Positions 38,371 to 49,386 of a stretch of 64,000 nucleotides of DNA are shown one piece after another. The position numbers were made by a program, and so were the translations under genes. The notes under the pieces are model-generated. The model ran no database searches. It saw only the letters and a program-made list of their open reading frames with translations, and was not told where the DNA came from. This DNA comes from Ligula intestinalis. Taxonomy: Eukaryota; Platyhelminthes; Cestoda; Diphyllobothriidea; Diphyllobothriidae. The DNA lies in assembly GCA_036362985.1 (NCBI GenBank), contig JAYGXS010000004.1, positions 23,385,507-23,449,506 on the forward strand, given 5' to 3'. Each line of letters begins with the position of its first letter. Positions within the stretch are counted from its first letter, which is position 1.

Positions 38371-38502
38371 GCTCTAGAATTGCGACCAAATAATGTCCAT
38401 TGCTTGATACAAAGATCGAAATGTTATTTGGCTGATTCTCGCACAAGCGAAAGCTTGCAGGATGTTGAAAAAGCACTCAACGTTGATCCGCAATCCTACA
38501 AA
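38371..38502 (+). CDS. ODAD4: ODAD4 exon 2: TPR
   Basis: ALELRPNNVHCLIQRSKCYL then ADSRTSESLQDVEKALNVDP continues the first TPR, aligned with the vertebrate N-A-L-x-L-x-x-x-x-x-x-C-L-V-x-R-S-K-C segment. It is 44 codons, phase 0 at both ends. The preceding intron (38337-38370) is only 34 nt (GTATGT to TTTAG), among the smallest spliceosomal introns known in animals and typical of flatworms. Donor is GTGCAT. Confidence 0.92.
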
Positions 38503-38534
38503 GTGCATATATTTTTCCTGACGTCATGGTTTAG

Positions 38535-38688
38535 GCTATCTACCAAAAAGCGGAAACTTACTATTATATTACAGAATTTGAAAAGGCTCTCATGTTTTAT
38601 CACAGAGGCAAAGAACTACGCCCTCAGTTTAAGCCATTTGAACTTGGCATTCAAAAATCCGAAGAAGCAATCAATAATATCGTCGGAG
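38535..38688 (+). CDS. ODAD4: ODAD4 exon 3: TPR with the HRG-LRP motif
   Basis: AIYQKAETYYYITEFEKALM, FYHRGKELRPQF and GIQKSEEAINNIVG align almost residue for residue with the vertebrate segment containing F-Y-H-R-G-x-x-L-R-P and G-I-Q-K-A-x-E-A-I-N-N-x-V-G. The preceding intron (38503-38534) is 32 nt. It ends in phase 1 at GTAATG. Confidence 0.93.
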
Positions 38689-38899
38689 GTAATGAATTTC
38701 ACTAACAGTTTGAAGGCAAATTAATTGAGAAGTGCTTAAAACCTACTTTTTTAGATAAGTGGTTGCATCGCAATTTGCAGCCTCGTTCATTGTTTGTATA
38801 ACTACCATTTGCTTCATTATATAATGATATAATGATATAATAGCTTATTTAACTATAGTTTTGTGGTCCAACAAGTGAGAAAAATGTGGTGGTGGGGAG

Positions 38900-39130
38900 A
38901 ACAGGTTGACATCCCCATCCTGAGCCCCATCCAAACCGGCGGGGCTGGACGGGGAAATCCCCAGATTGAATGGGGAATCAGGGCGGATAATGTCATATGT
39001 ATAATTTGTTGATAAAAATTAGATAGAAAGTAGATCTAGAAAAATGGGCTCTGTTAATGTTATTCATTAATCAAAAATGTTCTATCCCCGCATTCTCCCC
39101 GATTCCCCCGGTTGGCACCCCATCCAGTCT
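38900..39130. repeat. GGGGA-rich repeat fragment
   Basis: Motifs such as GGGGCTGGACGGGGAAATCC and ATTGAATGGGGAATCAGGG on one side and their approximate complements (CCGCATTCTCCCCGATTCCC) on the other suggest the ends of an inverted-repeat DNA transposon remnant inside intron 3. No protein is visible. Confidence 0.4.
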
Positions 39131-39966
39131 GGGGATTGTGCTAGCAGTGTAGAAGCTAGTTAACTAAGCTATTGATAACAATAACAGAACGATCATGGCT
39201 TCCATATTTGACAAATTCGAACGCTTTCTTGAAGGGCCCCATAAGATAAGGTGTATTTTTTAATTAGGAAGCATCAATTGCTTTCGCGATCTTTTACATT
39301 TTAGCCCTGTGGCTCCATAATGCTGAAGAAAAATTTCAGTTGAAATCTTGCGAGTTAATCAAGCATGCAAACCCAAATAAGTAACAGATATTCCCAAAAT
39401 ATGGTGCAGTTAACAAGTTACCATGAAGAAATTATAAGTGCGTCAGACGTATATCACTTACAGTGATATTTCAAAGTATGTAAGTCATACAAAGGAGATG
39501 TTTGTTAGTCTAGTTAATTGGAATTACCGCAACCCTGTCAAACCCATTGGTTTCGCCTCATGTTATTCATATTTCCTTCGAACCATTAGATATTTGCTTT
39601 TGGTATTTCATACTACTTAATTAAACATGCTTCAAATTCATGCTTAACAGATGCAGCTCACATAACACTGACGGTTACAAAGCAAGGCCCGCCGAATGAA
39701 CCCGTGAGATTCTATATTTTTTAACAAAAATTCAACATTTATATATTTTAAACATACTTGAATACAGAGAGAAACAATTATTAATCACTTTATATATTCA
39801 CCATCTTCAGTTACATATCTGATCTTTTTACTCAGAAAAATCGACAAAGATTTACTAGTACTTGTGTTAAGGTGATCGTGTCACCTATAACTTAATAGCA
39901 AAATCGACGATACGTGCCCCTCCTTAAGACTAAAATTATTGTGTATTCATCGATTTGATTCTCAAG

Positions 39967-40129
39967 GATTTCGGACGAGATGGTGATTTTGGAAGTACCT
40001 TTGATCGGAGCAGTGGTCCAACGTCTGACTCAATATGGAAAACTGAAGCGAATAAGAGAGAATTGCGTCGTGTGTTGAAGGAGTTCTATTATGATGTCGA
40101 ATTTATGGACAAGCTGCTCTCTACCGAAG
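39967..40129 (+). CDS. ODAD4: ODAD4 exon 4
   Basis: KTEANKRELRRVLKEFYYDV then EFMDKLLSTE matches the vertebrate segment K-S-E-K-T-V-R-Q-L-L-x-E-L-Y-V-D-x-E-Y-L-E-K-L-L. Upstream of this is a low-complexity lead (DGDFGSTFDRSSGPTSDSIW). The best acceptor (GATTCTCAAG at 39966) gives phase 0, which does not join to exon 3 (phase 1). Either a later AG at 39978-39979 is used (exon from 39980, phase 1, restoring the frame), or a small exon lies in 38689-39966. The donor is GTAATC, phase 1. Confidence 0.85.
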
Positions 40130-40268
40130 GTAATCACACGTATTTTACACAAATCTATTTTGCATATTGTCTAATTTAGAAAACGTCCATATTTCATATT
40201 CGCTTTTCGTCATCTTTGTGTCGAAAATATATATCAAAATTCTACATTTTAACTTTTCATACCAAAAG

Positions 40269-40504
40269 GATTTTTTGAGAATTAAAAGACTGATTGAACT
40301 ATTCGGCGAAGATTTCCCCGTGCGATGTATTGACATGACAATGAAATACATGAAGGGGTTTGCTTTCGTTTTCTTAATACGTCTGTGAAATAAAGCAAAA
40401 CACGTCCTATGACATCTTTTGCGTCTTTGCTTCCCGCATTGAAAAAAAATGGTGCAAAAAACCGTTGAAGTGCAAACTACCGGAATATGTTTAATTGTTT
40501 TTTT
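40269..40504 (-). repeat. Second repeat family, copy B, in ODAD4 intron 4
   Basis: Reverse complement of 35919-36150, including CGGCGAAGATTTCCCCGTGC and GAAATAAAGCAAAACACGTC. It begins only 139 bp after exon 4. Confidence 0.88.
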
Positions 40505-41442
40505 ACACGCGATCATACATAGACGTGTATTATAAATTATTTGAATAACTAGCTGCAATTGTAAACTTTTTTCATAAAAAGGAGGCAAAACATAATATTA
40601 ATTTAAGCAAAGTATGATATGCACCCAATAAATATTCTTGCTAGTTTTAAGAGTAAAAAAAGAATTCGTATGAAAGCGAAAATGCGATCGGTGGACTACG
40701 AATTTATATTGGCCTGAAGTCGCGAATTATCAGGTTAAGTCAGCATCGGAAGTATTCGAATAATTTAGTATTCGGAATCTTCCAGGAAAGGTGCTGCTGC
40801 TTGAACCCTCTGTGGTTCAGATGTCGATGTTGAGACTGCAGTTTTTTCTCTTCAGATCATGCATCTGCTAAGCCTAAAATACACCATGGTGCCATTGATC
40901 ATCATGCCGATGGATATTCGAAATTCTAAATGAAATTTTTTATCTGTGTCAGGGCAGCATTTACGCCAGAATTTTGACGTTTTTACTGGTACACGAGAAT
41001 ATACTTATTACCACTCCCGTGACGCAATATACGTTAAACTTATAGTTTATGCCTAAGTTGACTTTGGGCTGCTAACGACTTTAAAGCTAACAGAAACTTT
41101 TACAAATCTTCCCATAAAACTGAGGTTACACACTCATGTGAAGTTCTGTATGAGCACGCTTATTTGGCAAAATTAATTTTTTTTAATAATTTTGATTTTT
41201 GGTAAACACGTTAAGTACATGTGCCTGTTTAAATGGTATTATAGAAAAGGAAGTTGTATTTCTACAAACTGCTAAGCAATCAAGACGTAAACATGGCTTG
41301 AGTGTCCACCGGAAGGATAACCTGAAAAGTAACACATTCGAGTTTGTTTCATTTTTACTTTACATACATTGGCGTTGAAGGTTTCATCGAAGAGATCTTC
41401 TTCTTAATTGTTTCATACTCAATAAAGGTTTTTTATTATAAG

Positions 41443-41670
41443 AGTTGCTGGAGAGGAAGACCAAGAACTCTGCTGAGGTTGTTGCCCTCGCCGGTGACGC
41501 AGTCAGGTACCTGAAGGTGCGTTCGAACTTCTGGCGTCAACAAGAACCTATGTATGTCCGCATGCAGCGGACCACCGATATCAATCCCCTGAAGTTAAAG
41601 AGGGCTTGCGAACGCCGGGGCATGCAGGCTATCCAACAAATTGTTCAGACGCTAGAAGATGTCACTGAAA
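41443..41670 (+). CDS. ODAD4: ODAD4 exon 5: SNFWRQQ motif
   Basis: The acceptor TTTTTTATTATAAGAG (AG at 41442) leaves AG to complete the codon split after exon 4. The translation runs ELLERKTKNSAEVVALAGDA, then VRYLKVRSNFWRQQEPMYVR and AIQQIVQTLEDVTE. The S-N-F-W-R-Q-Q-x-P-x-Y-x-R motif is diagnostic for TTC25. The exon is 228 nt and ends in phase 1 before GTTAGT. It is in perfect phase with exon 6 across a 3.7-kb intron. Confidence 0.95.
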
Positions 41671-42399
41671 GTTAGTTCTTTGGTCTGTATTTTTTTGCAT
41701 TGACTGACTGCCCTTTATCAATATTTCTGGAAAACAAGCCTCTTTTTCTAACGTGTACCCCAGTATCTGTCTATAGATGGTTGATTAGTGAACTCCATAC
41801 TATACGAGAAGATAGCAGCTGTCTGTCGAGGTTCTTACTGTGGTTCTAGGCCCCTTAACGAAATAAGTATGGGCAAACAGACTGATCTCCTCACCCGACA
41901 CATCCATCTGATTTTTTTTAAAACTTAATATCCTCTCATAAGTTCAATCACACCAACATCCTCTTTTGTGAAAATCTATCTCATGTAACGTGTAGAGAGT
42001 TCTCACTTTGCTAAAACCGACAAACCAACAGGGAAGCATAGGGCTGAGCATAGTTTGGCTTACAAATATTTTATGATCAATCACTTGAGATACCTTTGAA
42101 ACAGAAAGAGATCCACAGCGAGAAGTGTTTAAGTAGCTTATGTGTTTTAAACCAGGGTTACAGATTTGAAAAATTTTCAAAGAACAAAAGAGCTAGATAG
42201 CCCATATTTGCATTCACTGATCGGATAACGGAACCTACTAGTCCTTGAGAATAATAAGAAGGAGGTCTAAGGATGAACATCTTCACGGAAAACAACCATA
42301 AAACCGAGGTAGGTTTAAAAAGCTCGCTCGCACTTTCGGCCTTGGGTTATCTCTGACAGATTTGTTAGGTGAGGGGTTGCGGGGTTGTCATCTGTATAC

Positions 42400-42747
42400 T
42401 TAATAAAAGTCTCGACTGCCTCTGTGTGGACCTCCACTATCATTGCTCCCAGGGGTCAGATTAAAATGCCTTCTGCGCCTTCTGCACGCAGGCATGCGCG
42501 CCTGTCCGTATGTCAGTCACACGCAACGCGCCACCCGCCTTTCGCGCGTCAGTCCGTACGTCGATCACATAGGGGACAGTGCCGGTGTCACTGTGTCTAC
42601 GTTTGTTTCCTTTACCATTGGCGGCAGGCAGCTGTTTCAGACTCGCGATTGCCATAGACATGACAGGTGGATGTGAATACGTCACGGGGGTGGGCGGGGG
42701 TGGGGTGGAGGAGCAAAAAGGGTGAGGCCGCTAAGATCTCGAGGACT
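42400..42747. other. GC-rich segment upstream of the Helitron coding remnant
   Basis: Markedly more GC-rich than its surroundings (CGCGCCACCCGCCTTTCGCG). It may be the 5' part of the Helitron; no terminal structure is certain. Confidence 0.35.
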
Positions 42748-43590
42748 GGGGAGCGCCTTCTACCTCGCTATATGCATGAGAAAACTCAGGATGCGTTGGT
42801 TTACGTTCGACATTTTGGACGCCCGGATCTATTCATTACTTCTACCTTCAACCCACCATAGCCTGAAATTAATGATGAGCTGCTCCCCGGTCAAATGCCA
42901 AAGGATCGCCATGATTTGTCCGCGCGGGTATTCCAGCTTAAGTTGAAAACCATGATGAAAATCATCACAAAATTCAAAAATTTCGGCGACGTTCAGTGTC
43001 ATATGTAACTGTAGAGTGGCAAAAGAGAGGACTACCCCATGCTCACATTTTTGTCTGGCTAAAGGAAATCTGCACCCTTCTGATGTCGACAAATTCACAT
43101 GCCTAGAGTTGCCTTACTGGTCCGTTGACCCTGTTCTGCTTGAACCGATCGAAACTCAAATGGTGCATGGCCCATGCGGTCAGATAAATCCCAACAGTCC
43201 CTTGCATGAAGGATGGTAAATGTACCAAGAGATATCCTAAGCGATTTCTAGGTGCAACTCAGACGGATGGCGATGGTTACCCTTTCTACAGAAGGTGACA
43301 ACCTGAGATTGGCGGATTCGAAGCAGCTATCAATAAAAGGCGAACCGATGGGGTTGTAATTGAAAACCATTGGATTGTACCGTATTGTCCCCTACTATCA
43401 AAGGTATTCGACGCCCACATCAATGTTGAATTTTGCAACTCAGCGAAGTCCATCAAGTTCGTATGAAAGAACATCAATCAAGGTTCTGCCCCCGTTAATA
43501 CAGTTTCATTACTGGCAACGCCACATGTTCTGCATCACAGCTATGTACACAGAGGAAGTTCAGAGGTATTTACCTATATTTCCGTAATAA
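42748..43590 (+). mobile_element. Decayed Helitron: Rep (HUH) domain
   Basis: Pieces in two frames give RLLPRYMHEKTQDALVYVRH, FGRPDLFITSTFNPP, a TAG where W is usual, LLPGQMPKDRHDLSARVFQL, then after a frameshift VEWQKRGLPHAHIFVWLKE, which contains the HUH metal-binding motif (H-A-H). Further on, KDGKCTKRYPKRFLGATQTD, NHWIVPYCPLLSKVFDAHIN and VEFCNSAKSIKFV follow Helitron Rep order. At the catalytic tyrosines (normally K-Y-V-x-K-Y) the sequence reads KFV-stop-KN, so both tyrosines are gone. No helicase domain remains. It sits in intron 5 of ODAD4. Confidence 0.87.
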
Positions 43591-44080
43591 AAAAAGAACT
43601 GAACATAATTATTTTAAGAGGTTCTCATATAAGGTTTGCCGGTAGGATTGAGTAGTGGGGTCGTCTGGGGAAAGTGTGAAGCGCGCCCCGCAGGCATACG
43701 AACGAGTGGTTTTAAGTGAGAGGACGGGCGGGGCATGCCAGAGAAGAAATTAGAACCCAATTTGAAGGCCTAATAAAAACGTTACGAAGTCAAGTTGGGT
43801 CGCGTAGTCAAACATTGGGAGAAGACACTAAAGGCAGCTTTAATACCATCGCTAACCCCTTCCCCCCCCCCCCACCCGACCAACGGCGAACGCGTGCATG
43901 TAGTGTGATGTGCCCAAACCTTCGGCGAGGTAACTGAGAAACATTTTTTAGTGTTATCACCAAAATCAACTAGAAAAAAGCTTAAAAAAGTACAAAAGGC
44001 TAAGAGATTAGGCAAATCACCTTACATAAGATTGGTATGTAAGCGGTAGTTCCCGTGGGTAGTTCAAAAGGCCAATTTTA

Positions 44081-45015
44081 CTTAGCTTACCGATTTTAGC
44101 AGTTATGGAATGTGTTTGCGTTCGGAGAACCGCTCTGCATTCCAATGCCATCAGAAAATCCATGCTGGATTGAATGATGGCATGTAGAAAACCAGAAGTG
44201 TAAAGGTAACTCAACCTACTTAAAAATTTATGCAGGTAGCTATGATACATAGAGACACAAAAATGACTGCTAGAGACAACTTCAACGGTTTGCCTACATA
44301 AGGAAAAACAACATGTAAGGAAGCCCAAGGCGAAGCCGGGCTTCCGCGCTAGTAGTTGAATAATTCAATTGACCGTATTGTGAAAATTTCATCGTCTAAA
44401 TGTGATTCGAACCCACATCAGCAGGGAAGGCCCTAAAAGAGCCAATGCTCTACCAATTGACCTACGAAGGCACGTCTAAAGCTATCGATTTAATCACTCC
44501 GTGGCTAACTGAAACCACCATATGTGCTGCCTGAGTTCGTTAAGTTCATGCTACGTGCGTGTGGCACAAATAGGCGTTGAAACTGTATTGAGGCAAATCT
44601 ACTGCTTTCCGACCTTGGTTTCTGCTACTTGAGTATGGTAGGAATAGGAGCACAATAATGTTCTAACCGCCGTTTTTGAAGAGCGCTTTGGCGAACTTGT
44701 GAGACGTTTGTTATTCGTCTTTATAGTACACTTAATATGTTCCCTGAGCGCTGCGACCGAGTTTTCCCTCGCAAGTTCTGGTCTTTTATCTTTTACCAAA
44801 ATCAGAAACAAGTTCACAGATCAGGCGCAACATTAGCGGTAGTTTGCAAGCTCTGAAAAAGTATTTTTCTTCATAATGTTGACTGTTCAGCATATCTTAC
44901 GCTTTCAGTCATCGGCTGTTTGACAATACGTTTCGAAATTATAATTCCACTGGTTTCGCTTCTTACTGGTAATAAACATTTATTTGTTAGTCGCGATGCG
45001 CCACCCTATTTTAGC
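44081..45015. repeat. 934-bp dispersed repeat, copy B, in ODAD4 intron 5
   Basis: Direct copy of 34979-35912, about 9.1 kb away. It includes the tRNA-like segment and the 72-codon frame at 44599-44817 (minus). It has no LINE before it and not the second repeat family after it, so its ends are probably the real element ends. Confidence 0.93.
44393..44474 (-). tRNA. tRNA-like segment inside repeat copy B
   Basis: Same box A and box B as copy A, with a change in the D arm (CAATTGACC on the plus strand versus CAATTGAGC), which weakens the stem. Part of the repeat, not a functional tRNA. Confidence 0.5.
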
Positions 45016-45342
45016 CATAAACCCAGGGTCCCGGGGCAGATCAAAAGTCAAACCTGATCCAGTCCTTCACAACAACCTAGTAATTTCTACACCATTGTTA
45101 AAAAAAATGGCAACTCAATAAATCTTGCAAAGTATTTTATTTTTTAAGTGAAATTTGTGGATATCGATTCCCCGTTCGTATCATAATCTTTTTAAACCCT
45201 GAATCGAGCGACCCACTGGGAGCAAAGTTTTGGTTGCTTCTTTTCATGTTGTGGCCGACAAACATGTTTTAAGCTGCCTCCATTCCGGTTACTCAAACTA
45301 TTGTGCAAACTAGAACATACATTTAACTCTTATTTTTTTCAG

Positions 45343-45637
45343 TCCAAAAGAATGGTGAACACATGAAAGTCGTTAAAATCTGTTCAAAGTTGCGCAAATT
45401 TATTGAAAGCCGTAAAGATACCGTACTGCCAGAACAAGAGGAGGTTCTTGCAGACCTCTGGGCATTCGAGGGGATCTCCGAATTCCAGATGGAACGCTTT
45501 GCCAAGGCTGCACAGTGTTTCCAGCACCAATATGAACTCGCCATCAAGGCAAAACTAACTGAACATGCTTCTCGATCTTTGGAAAACTTGGGTCGTGCGC
45601 GGGCAAGGCTCTACGACTATCAGGGTGCACTGGAAGC
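45343..45637 (+). CDS. ODAD4: ODAD4 exon 6: TPR pair
   Basis: Strong acceptor TTATTTTTTTCAG. TC completes the split codon (ATC). VLPEQEEVLADLWAFEGISE, FAKAAQCFQHQYELAIKAKL and ASRSLENLGRARARLYDYQG show two helix pairs in the TPR pattern, aligned with vertebrate L-Y-S-C-I-G-N-A-Q-I-E-L through S-R-A-L-D-N-I-G-R-V-F-A. It ends in phase 2 (GC) at GTGAGT. Confidence 0.95.
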
Positions 45638-48589
45638 GTGAGTCATTAACTGTTTTTTTATGCCAGCACGACTCCACAATCATGAACATCATAGTCATCA
45701 GCCAGAGCAGATTCTGCATCTTAAGTGTTACCAAAAACACTGATACAGTAGTACCGTCATTGACATTTGTCATAAAACGGAAAACTTGTCCGTCGAATCA
45801 TACTACCTTCTTTCTTGCATTAACTATTTGGCCTTGAAAACCTGCCTTTAGAATAAGATATGTAGGACTGATTGCATGTGGTTAAGGTATTTCTGACGCT
45901 ATTGATAGTTAGCTAAGACACCTAAATTTAACTCCTTTACTTTAAAGGCCGAATCTACTTACGCTTGCTGAAGCTTGTGATGTGAACTCCATAGCCTCTC
46001 GCCTCCTCTGCATTTGTTGTTTATAAAGCCGTTCTCAGAGTGATTTTTTGAACCCTGAGTTTCCTTTGGGGAGGCCTACGCCATTCTACCCGAACCCAAA
46101 ACATCTGCTTAGTTTACTTTTGATTAAGGACCAAAACAACTGCTCTTCGAAAGTCGTTCCACCGTTCAAATAAAATTTCCATGACAGGCTGACTAACTGT
46201 ATTTTGTTTTGTACACCCAGTCGTGTCATTAAGGAAATCTGTTGAAGTGTATTTAGGTTGAAAGTGTTGAGTTCAAATTGAAAAACCCTTGCATTAGCGT
46301 AACCAGTATGTTAATCAATGTCACGTACAACACAAGGCAGCTTCCATTATGTTGGGAGCAAGTGATATTCAAGACATTTGTTGTTTTAGTCTCTGGGTGG
46401 CATTGGGAAACAACCTCAGTTTAGTACACAGGAATGACACCCCTCTAAGTAGGTTTTTGCTTCCTAATTTGCTGGCATATACCGCAAGACGTCTTTTTAT
46501 ACTCGAATCAGTCAGTAGGCCGTTATTATGCGGTGAAAAGTAATCTCGCAGCTAGTAGTTTGCGGCGAGTGATGGTAGAAAGAAAGCAAACGCCCAACTT
46601 CGTATATGTAGTTTATGCTTAAACACGTCAATACTCCAAATAAATAAAACTGTGCTTGCAATTTTTCCATATAGTGTCCTTTAATTACAAAAAGGTTGAC
46701 TAATGGTCCTGCAACCACAGTTTTATGATTACCTTATATAATGTTTACTGAAGTGATTTAAGTAGCCATTATTACGATGACTTGCATGCACTTAGAGAAT
46801 TACGGATAGGGATTCTCGGGGATGTTTTGGGGTGCGGAGAATAATATGAATCTGGTAGTGGAGGTATGCATTAGATGAAGGTATGTTGGGCAAGACATTT
46901 GGGTTTATGATTGGGGTGGATTTGTGTTATGACCTAAGACAGGCTACTAATGCCAACTTTAATTCCAACCCTGGTGATTAGCTGCAACTACTAATCCTAA
47001 CTAATAATCATGTCAGCGAACACTGTTATTCTTAACAAATAACGCTACGTCTTTCTCTATTTAGTGACAATTACTACTTAGTCGAACGTCTACTTCTATC
47101 AACTGAACCAGAAACAAAATCCGAGATTAACTAGGGCTAAGCCTACGACTAAAGCGTTAATATACTGGTCCCAATCTCAAAGCCCATGCTCGCTGAACTA
47201 CACAACCAAATCCCAAAGGTCTGTCCATAAATGCCCAAAAAGATGCAAGTCCGTATATTCATGACTAAGTAACCAATCTTAGTAAGACTACCACAAAGTA
47301 ACAACCAATTGAGCCTGCCGGAACATCCGTATTGTACAACCATCCTTAGTGCGATTTCAAACACGGCCTGAAAAAAGGTAGCGGATTTCTTTATGAAAGT
47401 TAAATTATTGAGGGAGCAGCCGTCACACGGCTCTATGAACCTACTTTTGTACAAAAAATACCTTCCCAGCAGAAAGTGGTCGAATTCGAACACAGATTCC
47501 AGGTCTCGAAAAGTTCAGTATATCATAACAGTCCTTAGCTTCCTCGTGAACATATATCTGTCGAGCATGCAGGATAGAATACCGTCAATTTCGATTCACA
47601 TTTTGGTTGAGTGTCTGTATTCTATGCAGGCGGTTGCGTGATGCCTGACGGTTACTAGTAGAAGAGTGTTACTGTCGCGTACAAGGAAACATATGGGCAG
47701 ATATCTAGAAACGTGTTCTTTCATTATTCTACTGATTCAATGCAGATAGGTCTTGGTGGCGAACTGTTGAAACTTATGCGGCAATATTCTCATATGCTGA
47801 TGCCTATTGATACATATATGCACTTATTATAGGTAATTTATTAGGCGTAGTTGTGCGTTGTACTGCACAAGAAAACTCGAACAACTTTAGCTTCATGTGG
47901 ATACTTTTAGTTTTATTAGTTAAATATTAGTTTATAGTTTACTGTTAGGTTTCTTAGTTTTATTTTTAGTTCACCTAAAGTTGAATTCAATTTAGTTCTT
48001 GAAGCACAATACGGCTCCTTGTTGGATTATCATCGTAAAATGTCTGTCAGAATGCATGAGAAGCCATTGTGAGTTTAAAAAACTGGGAGAAAAGACTATC
48101 TCTAAGTTTCTATATAGAGTCGATATTGGTTTGTTGCCTGTTTGTTGGTATTTCGCGCAGATCTAGTTTTCTGTTGGTTATATTTTTCATTTTAAGTGTC
48201 GTGAGCAATATTTTAGTCAGTTTAATAAATTTTTCCTATTATTTTCTGCTTTATGCACTAATACTCTTAATTTATTTTTGTAATTCTGTGATTTGATCCA
48301 GCCACAATACTCCTATTAACGTCCCTTCCCTAGAACAAAATGTTAGAGCTAGCGATATCTAAGTACCTCAGCATATGAGAATATTGCCAATTTTGCAATA
48401 ATCCTGGTAAGTGGCATTAAGCTCAGCATGAAGCGCTACTAGTCTGAGTGGTGTACTCGATGACACTGCAAGCTGAGCGGAAGGGTCCTGCTTTCACTCG
48501 TTGCTAATTCACCCGCCGCTTGAGTAAATATTTACTCGGGAATAGATATAAATTTTTACGTTGAATCTTTCATTTTCTCGACTATTTAG
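45638..48589. other. ODAD4 intron 6
   Basis: AT-rich; no mobile element protein or RNA gene recognised. Confidence 0.5.
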
Positions 48590-48848
48590 GTGGACAAAAC
48601 GACTGGATTACGAGATTAAGGGCATAGACAAGGCGTGGTTGCATCACGAAATTGGTCGCGCGTATCTGGAATTAAACCAATACGAGGAAGCCATTGATCA
48701 TGCTGCAACGGCTCGCGATGTTGCCGATCGCGAGGCGGACATGGAGTGGGACCTCAACACCACCGTCCTAATAGCACAGGCTCACTTCTATGCTGGCCAC
48801 CTAGAAGAGGCAAAGGTTTACTTTGAGGCGGCCCAGAACGCTGCCTTC
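48590..48848 (+). CDS. ODAD4: ODAD4 exon 7: TPR with HEIGR-YLEL motif
   Basis: WTKRLDYEIKGIDKAWLHHE, IGRAYLELNQYEEAIDHAAT, then DMEWDLNTTVLIAQAHFYAG match the vertebrate W-x-x-K-x-x-L, W-L-F-H-E-I-G-R-x-Y-L-E-L and D-I-E-W-Q-L-N-x-x-V-L-V-A-Q-A-Q motifs. The first base completes the codon split after exon 6. Ends in phase 0 at GTAAGT. Confidence 0.95.
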
Positions 48849-48986
48849 GTAAGTCTTGACATTTTTGAATGACTCAGTCTTGAATAAACCTGCAATATCA
48901 GCAGTTAAGTGAAATCAGTTTGACTTTTTGCATACTTTTCGCTCCATTGCTGCATTTAACAAGGCCCTGCCTTGACAGAACAGACA

Positions 48987-49386
48987 NNNNNNNNNNNNNN
49001 NNNNNNNNNNNNNNNNNNNNNNNNNNNNNNNNNNNNNNNNNNNNNNNNNNNNNNNNNNNNNNNNNNNNNNNNNNNNNNNNNNNNNNNNNNNNNNNNNNNN
49101 NNNNNNNNNNNNNNNNNNNNNNNNNNNNNNNNNNNNNNNNNNNNNNNNNNNNNNNNNNNNNNNNNNNNNNNNNNNNNNNNNNNNNNNNNNNNNNNNNNNN
49201 NNNNNNNNNNNNNNNNNNNNNNNNNNNNNNNNNNNNNNNNNNNNNNNNNNNNNNNNNNNNNNNNNNNNNNNNNNNNNNNNNNNNNNNNNNNNNNNNNNNN
49301 NNNNNNNNNNNNNNNNNNNNNNNNNNNNNNNNNNNNNNNNNNNNNNNNNNNNNNNNNNNNNNNNNNNNNNNNNNNNNNNNNNNNNN
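48987..49386. other. Assembly gap (400 N) flanked by identical 47-mers
   Basis: The run of N is preceded by 48940-48986 and followed by 49387-49433, and these two 47-base stretches are identical (CGCTCCATTGCTGCATTTAA to CAGAACAGACA). It lies in ODAD4 intron 7. Long open frames crossing it are artefacts of the Ns. Confidence 0.97.

Noticed and set aside
43860..43880. Poly-C tract
   Set aside because: Simple sequence; no structural or coding meaning evident.
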